From the NCBI GenBank assembly GCA_009774145.1, contig VSND01000013.1, forward strand, positions 12,393 through 76,392: 64,000 bases of DNA, read 5' to 3'. The position numbers were made by a program, and so were the translations under genes. The stretch is from Lachnospiraceae bacterium (lineage in GTDB: Bacteria; Bacillota; Clostridia; Lachnospirales; Lachnospiraceae). Positions 44,131-52,472 of the stretch are shown in pieces. The first letter of the stretch is position 1; every line of letters begins with the position of its first letter. The notes below the pieces were generated by a model, which was not told where the DNA came from, ran no database searches, and saw only the letters and a program-made list of their open reading frames with translations.

Positions 44131-45503
44131 GCGTTCATCCTCCATCCGGAAAAATATTTGTTGCGCAGCGTGCCCCGGATCAGCTTTCCCCAGCCAAGCG
44201 GATATCCGTCCACGCAGATCAGCTGCCAGCCATCCTTTCCTGTACATTCCGACGCCTCCACCTCGATCGTCTCTCCCTTCAGATAACGAAAGATCCGCTC
44301 ATCCGAGGCCGGAAGGTCAATGACCGATGCATACTCTTCTTTCTTCAATACCATGGCAAACGCCTGACTCGGCTCAAACCTTTTTTTCAAAAGTTCTCCC
44401 ATATACAGGCCCGAACGAAGAAACCGGAGTCCCGGACAGGTTCCGATGCCCTCCGGCATCAGAAACACTTTTGTATCCTTCACCTGAATGCTTGACCGGT
44501 CCATGGGCATCCGTACATCCGAAAGAAAATCCAGAAGCTCCTGCGGAAGCTTCGGCGTCCGTTTTTTAAGCTCCGGCTCCGTCTGCACCCGCTCCCCGTC
44601 CTTCTTGAAAAGCGCCAGAAAATGCCCTTCTCCGTCGATCTTATGCGGAAACAGACGGACGCATTTTTCCAGTGAAAAGGCGCTTTTTACCAGCGCCGGG
44701 TTCCCCGGACAGAAGCCCTCATACCATGGAATGTCTGCCAGATGAAAATCCGGATGCCCTTTCAGAAAACCGTCCACGCTCCCTTCATTTTCCAGTTCCG
44801 AAAACGTACAGGTAGAATACAGCATCATCCCGCCGGGCTTTAAGAGCTCTGCCGCCTGGTTCAGGATCTCCCTCTGCATTTTTGCAAATACCTCCGGACC
44901 CTGCTTCTCCCATGCCGGGATCATATGCGCCTGCTTCCGAAACATTCCTTCTCCGGAACAGGGTGCGTCAATGAGAATTTTGTCAAAAAATTCATGAAAA
45001 TACCGGTCCAGCCGGTCCCCCATCTCGCTGGTAATCAGAAGGTTCGGGATTCCGAACACTTCCAGATTTTTAAGAAGTGCCTTTGTCCGCGAGGCGCTGG
45101 CGTCATTTGCCACCAGAAGCCCTGTATGGGAAAGCCTGGCAGCCAGCTCCGTCGCCTTCCCGCCCGGAGCCGCGCACAGGTCCAGCACCCGGTCGCCTTC
45201 TTCCACCGGAAGCACGCTCGCCGGCGTCATGGCGCTCGGTTCCTGAATATAATAAAGTCCGGCATAATAATAGGGATGCCTGGCAGGAGCATCCTCTTCT
45301 GTATAATAATATCCGTTGGGAATCCAGGGGACTCTTTTCAGGGTATGAAACGGATGAATCCGTTCGAATTTTTCCATCGAAATCTTCGATGTATTTACCC
45401 GAAGCCCCCGGAATTTCGGTTTCTCAAAACTTGCCAGATACTCCGGCAGCTCCGCTCCCAGGATTTTTTCCATATTCGCCACAAAAGATGCGGGTAGTTC
45501 CAT
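44127..45503 (-). CDS. NOL1/NOP2/Sun-family rRNA cytosine-5 methyltransferase (RsmF-like)
   Basis: Methylates cytosine in rRNA with SAM. 458 residues from ATG 45503 (AGAGAGG site). SAM motif I is VLDLCAAPGGKATELAARL; catalytic Cys in IDAPCSGEGMFRK and the release Cys in MLYSTCTFSELENEG. The C-terminal 120 residues (QAFAMVLKKEEYASVI) match the RsmF-like extension with a PUA-type part. It is coupled to the RsuA-type gene, so this is an rRNA modification operon. Confidence 0.93.
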   Translation of the reverse strand: MELPASFVANMEKILGAELPEYLASFEKPKFRGLRVNTSKISMEKFERIHPFHTLKRVPWIPNGYYYTEEDAPARHPYYYAGLYYIQEPSAMTPASVLPVEEGDRVLDLCAAPGGKATELAARLSHTGLLVANDASASRTKALLKNLEVFGIPNLLITSEMGDRLDRYFHEFFDKILIDAPCSGEGMFRKQAHMIPAWEKQGPEVFAKMQREILNQAAELLKPGGMMLYSTCTFSELENEGSVDGFLKGHPDFHLADIPWYEGFCPGNPALVKSAFSLEKCVRLFPHKIDGEGHFLALFKKDGERVQTEPELKKRTPKLPQELLDFLSDVRMPMDRSSIQVKDTKVFLMPEGIGTCPGLRFLRSGLYMGELLKKRFEPSQAFAMVLKKEEYASVIDLPASDERIFRYLKGETIEVEASECTGKDGWQLICVDGYPLGWGKLIRGTLRNKYFSGWRMNA

Positions 45504-45633
45504 CTGCTGTTCCTCTCTGTTGCCGTACCAGGATGCCGGTATGCCCGCACAAACCATAAATGCCTGCGCAGGATATCCCCACGTCCGCGTCCGCAACCTG
45601 CTGTAATCGGTATCAGTATACCACACTTCCCAT

Positions 45634-46299
45634 CTAATAAGAATACGTCAATTTAGAATTTTCCAGATATTTCAGCATCCAGTAGGGATTGACCGCCAGC
45701 TCCTTATCCGCGCCCAGCGGCACGTACACCCCCAGATGCAGATGCACCGGGAACTGTCCGGTCGTTCCTTCCGGTCCGTATCCGGTGTCTCCCATATACC
45801 CGAGGATATCGCCTGCCGCCACGGCATCGCCTGTTTTCCACTCCCTGCCATAGGAAGCCAGATGGGCATAATAGTAATAATTCCCGTTTCCGGAACGGAT
45901 TCCGATCCGGTATCCTCCCTTTTCCAGCCATCCGACCTGTTCCACGGTACCGTCTGTGATGCTGACCACCGGATAGTATCCCGCCTGATCGATCGAAGCC
46001 ATGAGATCCGTTCCCTCGTGGCTTCTTTTACCGCCGTAATTCCGTTCTGCCATCCAGCTGTTCTCAAATGCTACGGTTGCCTGTTCATTGACGGAAGACT
46101 CGGGAACCGGGAACCATACCAGTTCCTCCCACACCAGCTCCAGCGTATCTCTGTAGATCTCGAATCCGTTCTGTGCATTCTGTTCCGGAAGAATCTGAGA
46201 TTCCGGAATCTCTTCCAGCCAGATCAGTTCCCCCTGTATGATGCAGCACAGGAACAGGATCAGGATCAGATAACATGCAATCCTTCGATTTTGACTCAT
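45634..46299 (-). CDS. M23-family peptidase, membrane-anchored
   Basis: Cell-wall or sporulation-linked endopeptidase, 221 residues. A signal anchor (IACYLILILFLCCIIQG) is at 8-24. Zinc motifs HxxxD (KRSHEGTDLMAS) and HxH (FPVHLHLGVYVP) are intact. The catalytic domain ends with PYWMLKYLENSK. It is divergent from the YlbJ-like gene; a TATAAT box on the minus strand (46337-46342) fits its promoter. Confidence 0.9.
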   Translation of the reverse strand: MSQNRRIACYLILILFLCCIIQGELIWLEEIPESQILPEQNAQNGFEIYRDTLELVWEELVWFPVPESSVNEQATVAFENSWMAERNYGGKRSHEGTDLMASIDQAGYYPVVSITDGTVEQVGWLEKGGYRIGIRSGNGNYYYYAHLASYGREWKTGDAVAAGDILGYMGDTGYGPEGTTGQFPVHLHLGVYVPLGADKELAVNPYWMLKYLENSKLTYSY

Positions 46300-46354
46300 A
46301 TTTCACCGCTTGCCCCATAAAATGTAGGGAATTAGTTCATTATATGGTGACACC

Positions 46355-47311
46355 TTGAAAAAGATACTTTTCGTTCTCCTGATACCTGCTCTGATCCTGC
46401 TGCTGTTCATGCATCCGGATGTGATCGCTTCCGGATGCTCCCACGGACTGCATCTGTGGTATACGGCGGTCCTGCCGTCCCTTCTGCCTTTTATGATCGC
46501 TTCCGGCCTGCTTATCCGCACCGGCCTGTTCCGGTATCTGAATCCGGTCTATGCGCCTCTTTTGAAAAAACTGTTCCGAATCTCGGAGGACGGCTGCTAT
46601 GCGGTCCTTCTGGGATTTTTATGCGGCTTTCCCATGGGGGCTAAAGTGATTGCCGATCTGGTGCGGGAGAAACACATTTCTGCCGAAGAAGGATCCTATC
46701 TGCTCGGTTTCTGCAACAATGTAAGTCCGGCATTCTTTTTTAACTATGTCTGTCTGTTAAAACTGGGGTATCCGTCTGTTCCATGGAAGCTGGTCCTTTT
46801 GTTTTATTCCCTGCCGGTTCTCTATGGACTGGCGTCCCGTCCGTTTTATCATTTTCCCCAGACAGGCCGCACACAAAAACAGGCCTCTGTGCACCGGATG
46901 GATTTTCCGATGCTGGACGCCTGCATCATGGACGGATTTTCCACGATCACCCGCCTGGGCGGATATATCATGCTCTTCACGATCTTCGTACATTTTTTAA
47001 AGCTTCTGCCGCTCTCCGGTCTTCTGCCCGCCCTGATCAGTTCATTTCTCGAGATCAGCTGCGGCATTGACCAGCTTTCAGAAGCCGTCGCCGTTCCTGT
47101 CTGGCGAACCGCTCTGGTCTGTGTATGTGCCGCCTTCGGAGGCCTGTGTATCTGTGCACAGACCCAGAGCGTCCTGACCGGAACGCCGCTGTCCGTACGG
47201 ACCTGGCTGAGAGGACGGATCACGATTGCTCTGGTTCTGCTTCTGCTGCTTCTTTCGTTTCCTCCGGCTGTGACGGAGGCTGCGGCATCAGCTCTTCCCG
47301 GTTACTGGTAA
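46355..47311 (+). CDS. ylbJ: YlbJ-like sporulation integral membrane protein (nucleoside recognition/Gate domain)
   Basis: 318 residues with eight or so membrane segments. LLGFLCGFPMGAKVIADLV and YLLGFCNNVSPAFFFNYV are the Gate-type repeats of YlbJ/SpoIIIA-era proteins needed for spore core formation. A TTG start (46355) with GGTGA upstream is the only one that fits; an ATG at 46344 runs into a stop. Its 3' end overlaps the convergent 200-residue gene by 92 bases. Confidence 0.85.
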   Translation: MKKILFVLLIPALILLLFMHPDVIASGCSHGLHLWYTAVLPSLLPFMIASGLLIRTGLFRYLNPVYAPLLKKLFRISEDGCYAVLLGFLCGFPMGAKVIADLVREKHISAEEGSYLLGFCNNVSPAFFFNYVCLLKLGYPSVPWKLVLLFYSLPVLYGLASRPFYHFPQTGRTQKQASVHRMDFPMLDACIMDGFSTITRLGGYIMLFTIFVHFLKLLPLSGLLPALISSFLEISCGIDQLSEAVAVPVWRTALVCVCAAFGGLCICAQTQSVLTGTPLSVRTWLRGRITIALVLLLLLLSFPPAVTEAAASALPGYW

Positions 47312-47822
47312 TTGTGGCATAGATTCCCTGAAAATCATTCATCATGGCCTCATAATGTGTATTGGACGTTTCCACCATCTTCTGTATGACCTCCTGGACA
47401 TCTGCAAGCATGTCATCCGTATACTGAATCGCACCCAGCCGGATCTCATTGGCATCTCTGGTCGCATTGTTGAGAATCTCCTGTGCCTGTATGCCTGCCG
47501 TTTCGATCACCTGGTTTGCCTGTTCATAGGCCTGCTGCATGATCTCGTGTTCGTTCACCATTTCCTGATTCTGGAGATTGGCCTGTGCCACGATCGCTTC
47601 CGCCCGCTTCTGGGCGTCTGCCAGAATGGCGTCCTTATTCGCCAGAACCTTCTGATAGCGCTTGATCTCTTCCGGAGTCTTCATCCGAAGTTCTCTTAAC
47701 AGTTCCTCCATCCGTTCCCGGTTCACGATGATCTTATCTCCAGAACCGAGAAGAGGGCCTTTGCATGTATCAATGTAATCTTCAATCTCTTCAATAATCT
47801 GCTCTATACGGCTGTTACTCAT
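47220..47822 (-). CDS. Long-helix protein of unknown function (ATP synthase B/DivIVA-like coil)
   Basis: 200 residues, ATG 47822 after AAGGAG. It is almost all helix: RIEQIIEEIEDYIDTCKG, then a coil rich in A, Q and N (DAILADAQKRAEAIVAQANL, NQVIETAGIQAQEILNNAT) and an acidic Pro-rich tail. Such proteins are often given names from ATP synthase B subunits, but there is no membrane segment. It precedes coaD on the far side and overlaps the YlbJ-like gene. A cell-division or scaffold role is possible but not shown. Confidence 0.75.
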   Translation of the reverse strand: MSNSRIEQIIEEIEDYIDTCKGPLLGSGDKIIVNRERMEELLRELRMKTPEEIKRYQKVLANKDAILADAQKRAEAIVAQANLQNQEMVNEHEIMQQAYEQANQVIETAGIQAQEILNNATRDANEIRLGAIQYTDDMLADVQEVIQKMVETSNTHYEAMMNDFQGIYATITSNREELMPQPPSQPEETKEAAEAEPEQS

Positions 47823-47879
47823 TTTTCCCACACTCCTTGTAACATTATAGCGGAACAGACTGATATGCGCAAGATAAAA

Positions 47880-48380
47880 TCAGCTCCTGTTCCTCTGCTT
47901 TGCAGCCTGTACCTTTTCCTGCACCTTTGTTATTACAGATTCCGGCACAAATTCCCGGATGTCGCCGTCGAAAAATGCCACTTCTTTCACCGTTGTAGAA
48001 CTTAAATAAGAATATTCCAGGCTGGTTGCCAGAAACATGGTATCCAGAAGCGGATAAAGCTTACGGTTTGTCTGTGCCATCTGAAGCTCGTATTCAAAAT
48101 CCGAGATCGCACGCAGTCCCCTTACCACGGTCGTTGCCCCCGTCTGCTTTGCAAAATCCACCAGAAGGCCGGAAAAGGACATCACCTTTACATTCGGTAT
48201 TCCCTCTGTCACTTCCTTCAGCATGCGGACACGCTCGTCAATGGAAAACATGGGTGCCTTCCCGCCGTTATTCAGAACCCCGACGATCAGCTCTTCAACC
48301 GTTTTCGACGCTCTTTCTATAATATCCAGATGCCCCAGTGTTACCGGATCAAAGCTGCCCGGGTAAATTGCTCGAATCAT
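47880..48380 (-). CDS. coaD: Phosphopantetheine adenylyltransferase
   Basis: Fourth step of CoA synthesis. 166 residues with the nucleotidyl transferase TxGH-type motif AIYPGSFDPVTLGHLDII, RGLRAISDFEYELQMAQTN and SSTTVKEVAFFDGDI. It follows rsmD by 17 bases, a common pairing in Firmicutes. Acetogens need much CoA for the ACS reaction, but this gene is the ordinary housekeeping type. Confidence 0.97.
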   Translation of the reverse strand: MIRAIYPGSFDPVTLGHLDIIERASKTVEELIVGVLNNGGKAPMFSIDERVRMLKEVTEGIPNVKVMSFSGLLVDFAKQTGATTVVRGLRAISDFEYELQMAQTNRKLYPLLDTMFLATSLEYSYLSSTTVKEVAFFDGDIREFVPESVITKVQEKVQAAKQRNRS

Positions 48381-48397
48381 TTTTCATCCTCTCCCTG

Positions 48398-48949
48398 TCA
48401 CGTTTTCTGAAGAAATACATGCTGGTTCGTTTTGTATTTTCTGTATTTGTATGCATGGTAGCCAAGCCCCTCCAGCCAGGAAAAATCCGTCTCCAGAGAA
48501 GCTTCCACTACAATTACTGTATATTCATCCGCCAGACTGCTGTCTGCCAGAGAAGCGAGCACCTGATGCTCCAGTTCCTGATGATAAGGCGGATCCATGA
48601 AAATAATGTCAAAGGGCTTCTGCCCTTCCAGCCGGCGCAGTGCCGTCAGAACGTCGCATCTGTACACTTCTGCCCGGTCTGCCGTCCTGGTAAAGATCAG
48701 ATTCTCACGGATACATTCTGCCGCCTTCCCGTTCTGCTCCACCAGAACCGCATGCGCCGCGCCCCTGCTGAGTGCTTCGATGGCGATCGCTCCGCTGCCG
48801 CTGAACAGATCCAGAAAGCGGCAGCCGCATACATCTGTCTGCAGAATGTTAAACAGTGTTTCCTTTATCTTGTCTGTGGTGGGTCTGGTATCCATACCCC
48901 GTATGGTCTTTAACGGCATGCTCCGCGCCGTTCCCGCGATCACCCTCAT
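48398..48949 (-). CDS. rsmD: 16S rRNA (guanine-N2)-methyltransferase RsmD
   Basis: Methylates G966 of 16S rRNA. 183 residues with MRVIAGTARSMPLKTIRGMD at the start, SAM motif FLDLFSGSGAIAIEALSRGA and the catalytic motif DIIFMDPPYHQE. Start overlaps the stop of the fused proA gene by four bases. Confidence 0.96.
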   Translation of the reverse strand: MRVIAGTARSMPLKTIRGMDTRPTTDKIKETLFNILQTDVCGCRFLDLFSGSGAIAIEALSRGAAHAVLVEQNGKAAECIRENLIFTRTADRAEVYRCDVLTALRRLEGQKPFDIIFMDPPYHQELEHQVLASLADSSLADEYTVIVVEASLETDFSWLEGLGYHAYKYRKYKTNQHVFLQKT

Positions 48950-50763
48950 CTTGTCTGTCCATTTCCATAAATGATATATTTGCCGGAGGTCAGCGCATCC
49001 AGCCCCATGGGACCTCTGGCATGGAGTTTCTGCGTGCTGATGCCGATCTCCGCACCAAATCCGAATTCGGCCCCGTCTGTAAAGCGGGTGGACGCATTTA
49101 CATACACGGCAGCCGCATCGATCTCATTTAAAAATCTCTGTGCATTTTCATAGTTTGAGGTGATGATCGCCTCCGAATGTCCGGTGTTATAACGGTTGAT
49201 ATGTGCAATCGCCTCATCCAGATTCGATACGGTCTTTATGGACAGAATATAATCCAGATATTCGGTTCCCCAGTCTTCCTCTGAAGCGGGTACCAGCCCG
49301 TCTGCTGCTTTCATCGCCCGTTCGTCTGCGCGCATCTCCACGTTCTTTTCGTCCAGGCGCGCCTTTAAAAGCGGCAGAAATGCATCCACAATCTTTTCAT
49401 GGATCACAAGGGATTCACAGGCATTGCATACGCCGATGCGCTGGGTCTTGGCGTTATAGATGATATTTGCCGCCATCTCAAAGTCTGCGCTCTCGTCCAC
49501 ATAGATATGGCAGTTCCCGGTCCCGGTCTCAATTACGGGGATCCGGCTGTTTTCCACGACGGTACGGATCAGCCCTGCTCCGCCCCTTGGGATCAGCACA
49601 TCCACATACCGGTTCATCTTCATAAATTCCTGTACTGTCTCGCGTCTGGTATCTTCAATCAGCTGGATGGCATCCTGCGGGATCCCCCTGTGTCCCAGCG
49701 CCGTACGAATTGCTCTGACAATCGCCAGATTGGAATAATATGCATCGCTTCCGCCGCGCAGGATCACCACATTTCCTGCCTTAAAGCAGAGCGCAAAAGC
49801 ATCTGCCGTCACATTGGGACGGGATTCATAGATGATCCCGATCACACCCAGCGGCACCTTTTTCTGTCCGATCATCAGTCCGTTCGGCCGCTGCTTCATG
49901 GACAGCACTTCGCCTGTCGGGTCCGGAAGCGCCGCTACCTGACAGAGCCCTTCTGCCATACCGGCAATCCGCTCCTCATTCAGCAAAAGCCGGTCGATCA
50001 GCCCAGGGTTCATCCCGTTTTCTTCGGCTTTTTTCACATCCTTTGCATTCTCCGCCAGAATAAATCCGCTCATGTCCCTGAGCATCTGAGCCGTATGCAA
50101 AAGCGCTTCATTTTTTTCAGCCGTATTCATAATGCGCAGCGCCGGCTCTGCCTTTCGCGCACATCTTCCGATTTCTTCCAGTGTCTTTCCTTTTTTCTCC
50201 TGAGGCTTCAGAAGCCGCTCTTCGGTCACGATGATCTCCGGCAGGATGTCATGGTCCTCAAAAGGAACCTCCTGGAATACCTGAAATTCAAATGCCAGTG
50301 CAATATGTAAAAGTCCCGGATGTTTTTCCAGATAGCGGTCATAATAGCCGCCGCCGTAGCCGACTCTGTGACAGCTTTCGTCAAATGCCACACCCGGCAT
50401 CAGCAAAAGCCCCTCTTCGGTCTCACAGAGCGGACAGTTCTGTCCGGGTTCCATGATTCCAAAGCTTCCGGTTTCCAGCTCCTCCAGGCTCTCTATGTAA
50501 TAATAATGCATGATGCCGTCCCCGTCCACTCTCGGAGCAGCGACCTGCTTCCCGTCTTTCCATGCCTGCTGCATCAAAAGCCTGGTCTCCACTTCCCGCT
50601 TTGCGTCCACATAAGCCAGAAGAATGTCTGCCTTCCGGTAAGCCTCCAGCCCCGTGAAGCGGTCCTTAATCCGAAGGCTCGCTTCATGCAGAACTTCCGG
50701 AGCCGCGTTTGCCCTGCGCTTTTTCACCTCTGTTCTGATCTCAGTTTTTCTGTTTCTTTCCAT
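48946..50763 (-). CDS. proA: Fusion: 5-formyltetrahydrofolate cyclo-ligase + gamma-glutamyl phosphate reductase (ProA)
   Basis: 605 residues from ATG 50763 (GGGGGAAAAG site). Residues 1 to about 190 are 5-formyl-THF cyclo-ligase: KTEIRTEVKKRRANAAPEVL, LMPGVAFDESCHRVGYGGGY and YDRYLEK. Residues about 200-605 are a full-length ProA: IYESRPNVTADAFALCFKAG, the catalytic Cys in GVCNACESLVIHE and EFGFGAEIGISTQKLHARGP. Both active sites look intact. ProA makes glutamate semialdehyde for proline; the other half returns 5-formyl-THF to the folate pool. proB is close by, so the proline role is set; the folate half is unexpected here. Confidence 0.93.
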   Translation of the reverse strand: MERNRKTEIRTEVKKRRANAAPEVLHEASLRIKDRFTGLEAYRKADILLAYVDAKREVETRLLMQQAWKDGKQVAAPRVDGDGIMHYYYIESLEELETGSFGIMEPGQNCPLCETEEGLLLMPGVAFDESCHRVGYGGGYYDRYLEKHPGLLHIALAFEFQVFQEVPFEDHDILPEIIVTEERLLKPQEKKGKTLEEIGRCARKAEPALRIMNTAEKNEALLHTAQMLRDMSGFILAENAKDVKKAEENGMNPGLIDRLLLNEERIAGMAEGLCQVAALPDPTGEVLSMKQRPNGLMIGQKKVPLGVIGIIYESRPNVTADAFALCFKAGNVVILRGGSDAYYSNLAIVRAIRTALGHRGIPQDAIQLIEDTRRETVQEFMKMNRYVDVLIPRGGAGLIRTVVENSRIPVIETGTGNCHIYVDESADFEMAANIIYNAKTQRIGVCNACESLVIHEKIVDAFLPLLKARLDEKNVEMRADERAMKAADGLVPASEEDWGTEYLDYILSIKTVSNLDEAIAHINRYNTGHSEAIITSNYENAQRFLNEIDAAAVYVNASTRFTDGAEFGFGAEIGISTQKLHARGPMGLDALTSGKYIIYGNGQTR

Positions 50764-50962
50764 ACTTTTCCCCCAGGTTCGTGATTGTTCCATCCGGTTC
50801 TCTAATGTCAATATTGTCAAGCTGGCTCTTCAGATTTCCTCTCACGGCAGCGAGAAATTCCTGCCTTAACAGCTGCTGCTCTTTTTTTTCCGCCTCCGTC
50901 AGTCCTTCCGCCTTTGCCTTGTGCGCCAGTTCATTGATTCTGGCAATCTTTGTCTCATCCAT
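50741..50962 (-). CDS. DUF896 (YnzC-like) small protein
   Basis: 73 residues from ATG 50962 after AAAGGAACC. ETKIARINELAHKAKAEGLT and QQLLRQEFLAAVRGNLKSQL are the signature of the two-helix YnzC/DUF896 family. It overlaps the start of the cyclo-ligase/proA gene by 23 bases. The family is known from the SOS response in Bacillus, but its role is not settled. Confidence 0.9.
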   Translation of the reverse strand: MDETKIARINELAHKAKAEGLTEAEKKEQQLLRQEFLAAVRGNLKSQLDNIDIREPDGTITNLGEKYGKKQKN

Positions 50963-51040
50963 ACGGTTCCTTTCCATAGCCGGTCTCTGGTTTTTGATTT
51001 TTCCTGATGCACAGACCTGCATCAGCGTTTCTTTGCTTCT

Positions 51041-51895
51041 CTATCCGTGTCTCTCTGACGGAGCATCCAGATAATCAATCAGATAGAAATCCTCCGTCCG
51101 GTTGGCCCGGAACATGGTTCCGATCCGTTCTCCGTCCATAATCCGGTGAATAATATCCATATCGGCTCCGTTCGCTATGATCATGTCGGCTCCTGCCGAA
51201 GTCGCCAGCCTCGCCGCACCCAGCTTGGTGGACATGCCTCCGGTTCCCACGTCGCTGGAGGAGCCTTTTGCCATCTTCTCAAAACGTTCGTCCACACGGT
51301 CTACGTACTCAATAAATCTGGCCTCTGGATTCCGGTTCGGATCGTCCGTAAAAAGTCCGTCGATATCCGACAGCAGAATCAGAAGATCCGCCTGTACCAG
51401 TGCAGAGACGACTGCTGACAGTGTGTCATTATCTCCAAACTGAATCTCATAGGTGGAGACAGTATCGTTCTCATTCACGATGGGGATGGCGCCCATCTCC
51501 AGAAGTGTCTCAAAGGTATTTCTGGCATTCCCACGGTTGACCTCATTGACCAGTGTATTTTTGGTCATGAGAATCTGGGATGCCGTCTGATTGTATTCCA
51601 TAAAAAGTTTCTGATAGATCATCATCAGGCGGGCCTGCCCGATGGAAGCACACGCCTGCTTGACTGCCAGACTGGAAGGACGTTCCTTCATGCCGATGGC
51701 TTTCCGTCCCACCGCAATGGCGCCGGAGCTTACCAGAATGACTTCTTTTCCACGGTTGTTCAGATCCGCCAGTTCCCGGACCAGCTTTTCCATCTTGATA
51801 AAATCCAGCTGCCCCGTCTCCGAATGGGTCAGAGAAGAGGTCCCGACTTTTATGACCACCCGTTTTTTGTCTTTCAGTGTTTTTCTAAGTATCAT
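51041..51895 (-). CDS. proB: Glutamate 5-kinase, short form without PUA domain
   Basis: First step of proline synthesis. 284 residues: kinase domain only. RVVIKVGTSSLTHSETGQLD, ELADLNNRGKEVILVSSGAI, NENDTVSTYEIQFGDNDTLS and GTGGMSTKLGAARLATSAG are typical. It lacks the C-terminal PUA domain of the longer enzymes. With proA downstream it gives the proline pathway except proC. Confidence 0.95.
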   Translation of the reverse strand: MILRKTLKDKKRVVIKVGTSSLTHSETGQLDFIKMEKLVRELADLNNRGKEVILVSSGAIAVGRKAIGMKERPSSLAVKQACASIGQARLMMIYQKLFMEYNQTASQILMTKNTLVNEVNRGNARNTFETLLEMGAIPIVNENDTVSTYEIQFGDNDTLSAVVSALVQADLLILLSDIDGLFTDDPNRNPEARFIEYVDRVDERFEKMAKGSSSDVGTGGMSTKLGAARLATSAGADMIIANGADMDIIHRIMDGERIGTMFRANRTEDFYLIDYLDAPSERHG

Positions 51896-51992
51896 GATTA
51901 TTCCGCCAGTCTTTTATTGCATTATGAAACACATGCGGCTGCAGATGTTCCATTCACGTATAATTTACAACATCCTGGCTCCAAACACAATG

Positions 51993-52412
51993 CTAACTTG
52001 TATAATTTTCAAGAAAATTATACAGTTCTTCCTCATTTCTTAAATATTTTCCGTCATGGATCTCCTCCTGCAGCCGTGCAGGAAGGATCTCCATAATCAC
52101 ATCGGTATACTCATAAATCTCATTTTCCGGAAGCTGATAAACAGCCACATAACCATCATGGTTCCGCAGCAGATACTCATATTCTTCCGCAGCAGGCGCC
52201 TCCTCTTCTGTATCCTGCGGGGGAATCTCACGGGTATTTTCCTGCGACACCTGATCCGGTCTGGTCTCAGCCGGAAGCATCTCCACAAACTCCGTTCCCT
52301 TCTGTTCTTCCGGCGGGGTAACCGTATCCTTTCGTACATACCAGAACGCCGCTGCTGCCACAATTGCCAGCGCCAGTACGGTAAGCGTAATCCCCCATGT
52401 TCTCCTGGACAT
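51993..52412 (-). CDS. Membrane-anchored protein with a BofC-like C-terminal domain
   Basis: 139 residues. N-terminal helix at about 7-25 (GITLTVLALAIVAAAAFWYV) places the rest outside. After an acidic, Pro-rich linker the final 65 residues, EYEYLLRNHDGYVAVYQLPE and onwards, resemble the BofC C-terminal fold, involved in sporulation checkpoint control. Context in a sporulation block agrees. Identity as BofC itself is not shown. Confidence 0.6.
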   Translation of the reverse strand: MSRRTWGITLTVLALAIVAAAAFWYVRKDTVTPPEEQKGTEFVEMLPAETRPDQVSQENTREIPPQDTEEEAPAAEEYEYLLRNHDGYVAVYQLPENEIYEYTDVIMEILPARLQEEIHDGKYLRNEEELYNFLENYTS

Positions 52413-52472
52413 AACAAAACCTCCTTTTTCCAGTTAGTATGAACTGGAAAAAAGAGGATTATACACTGTTTT

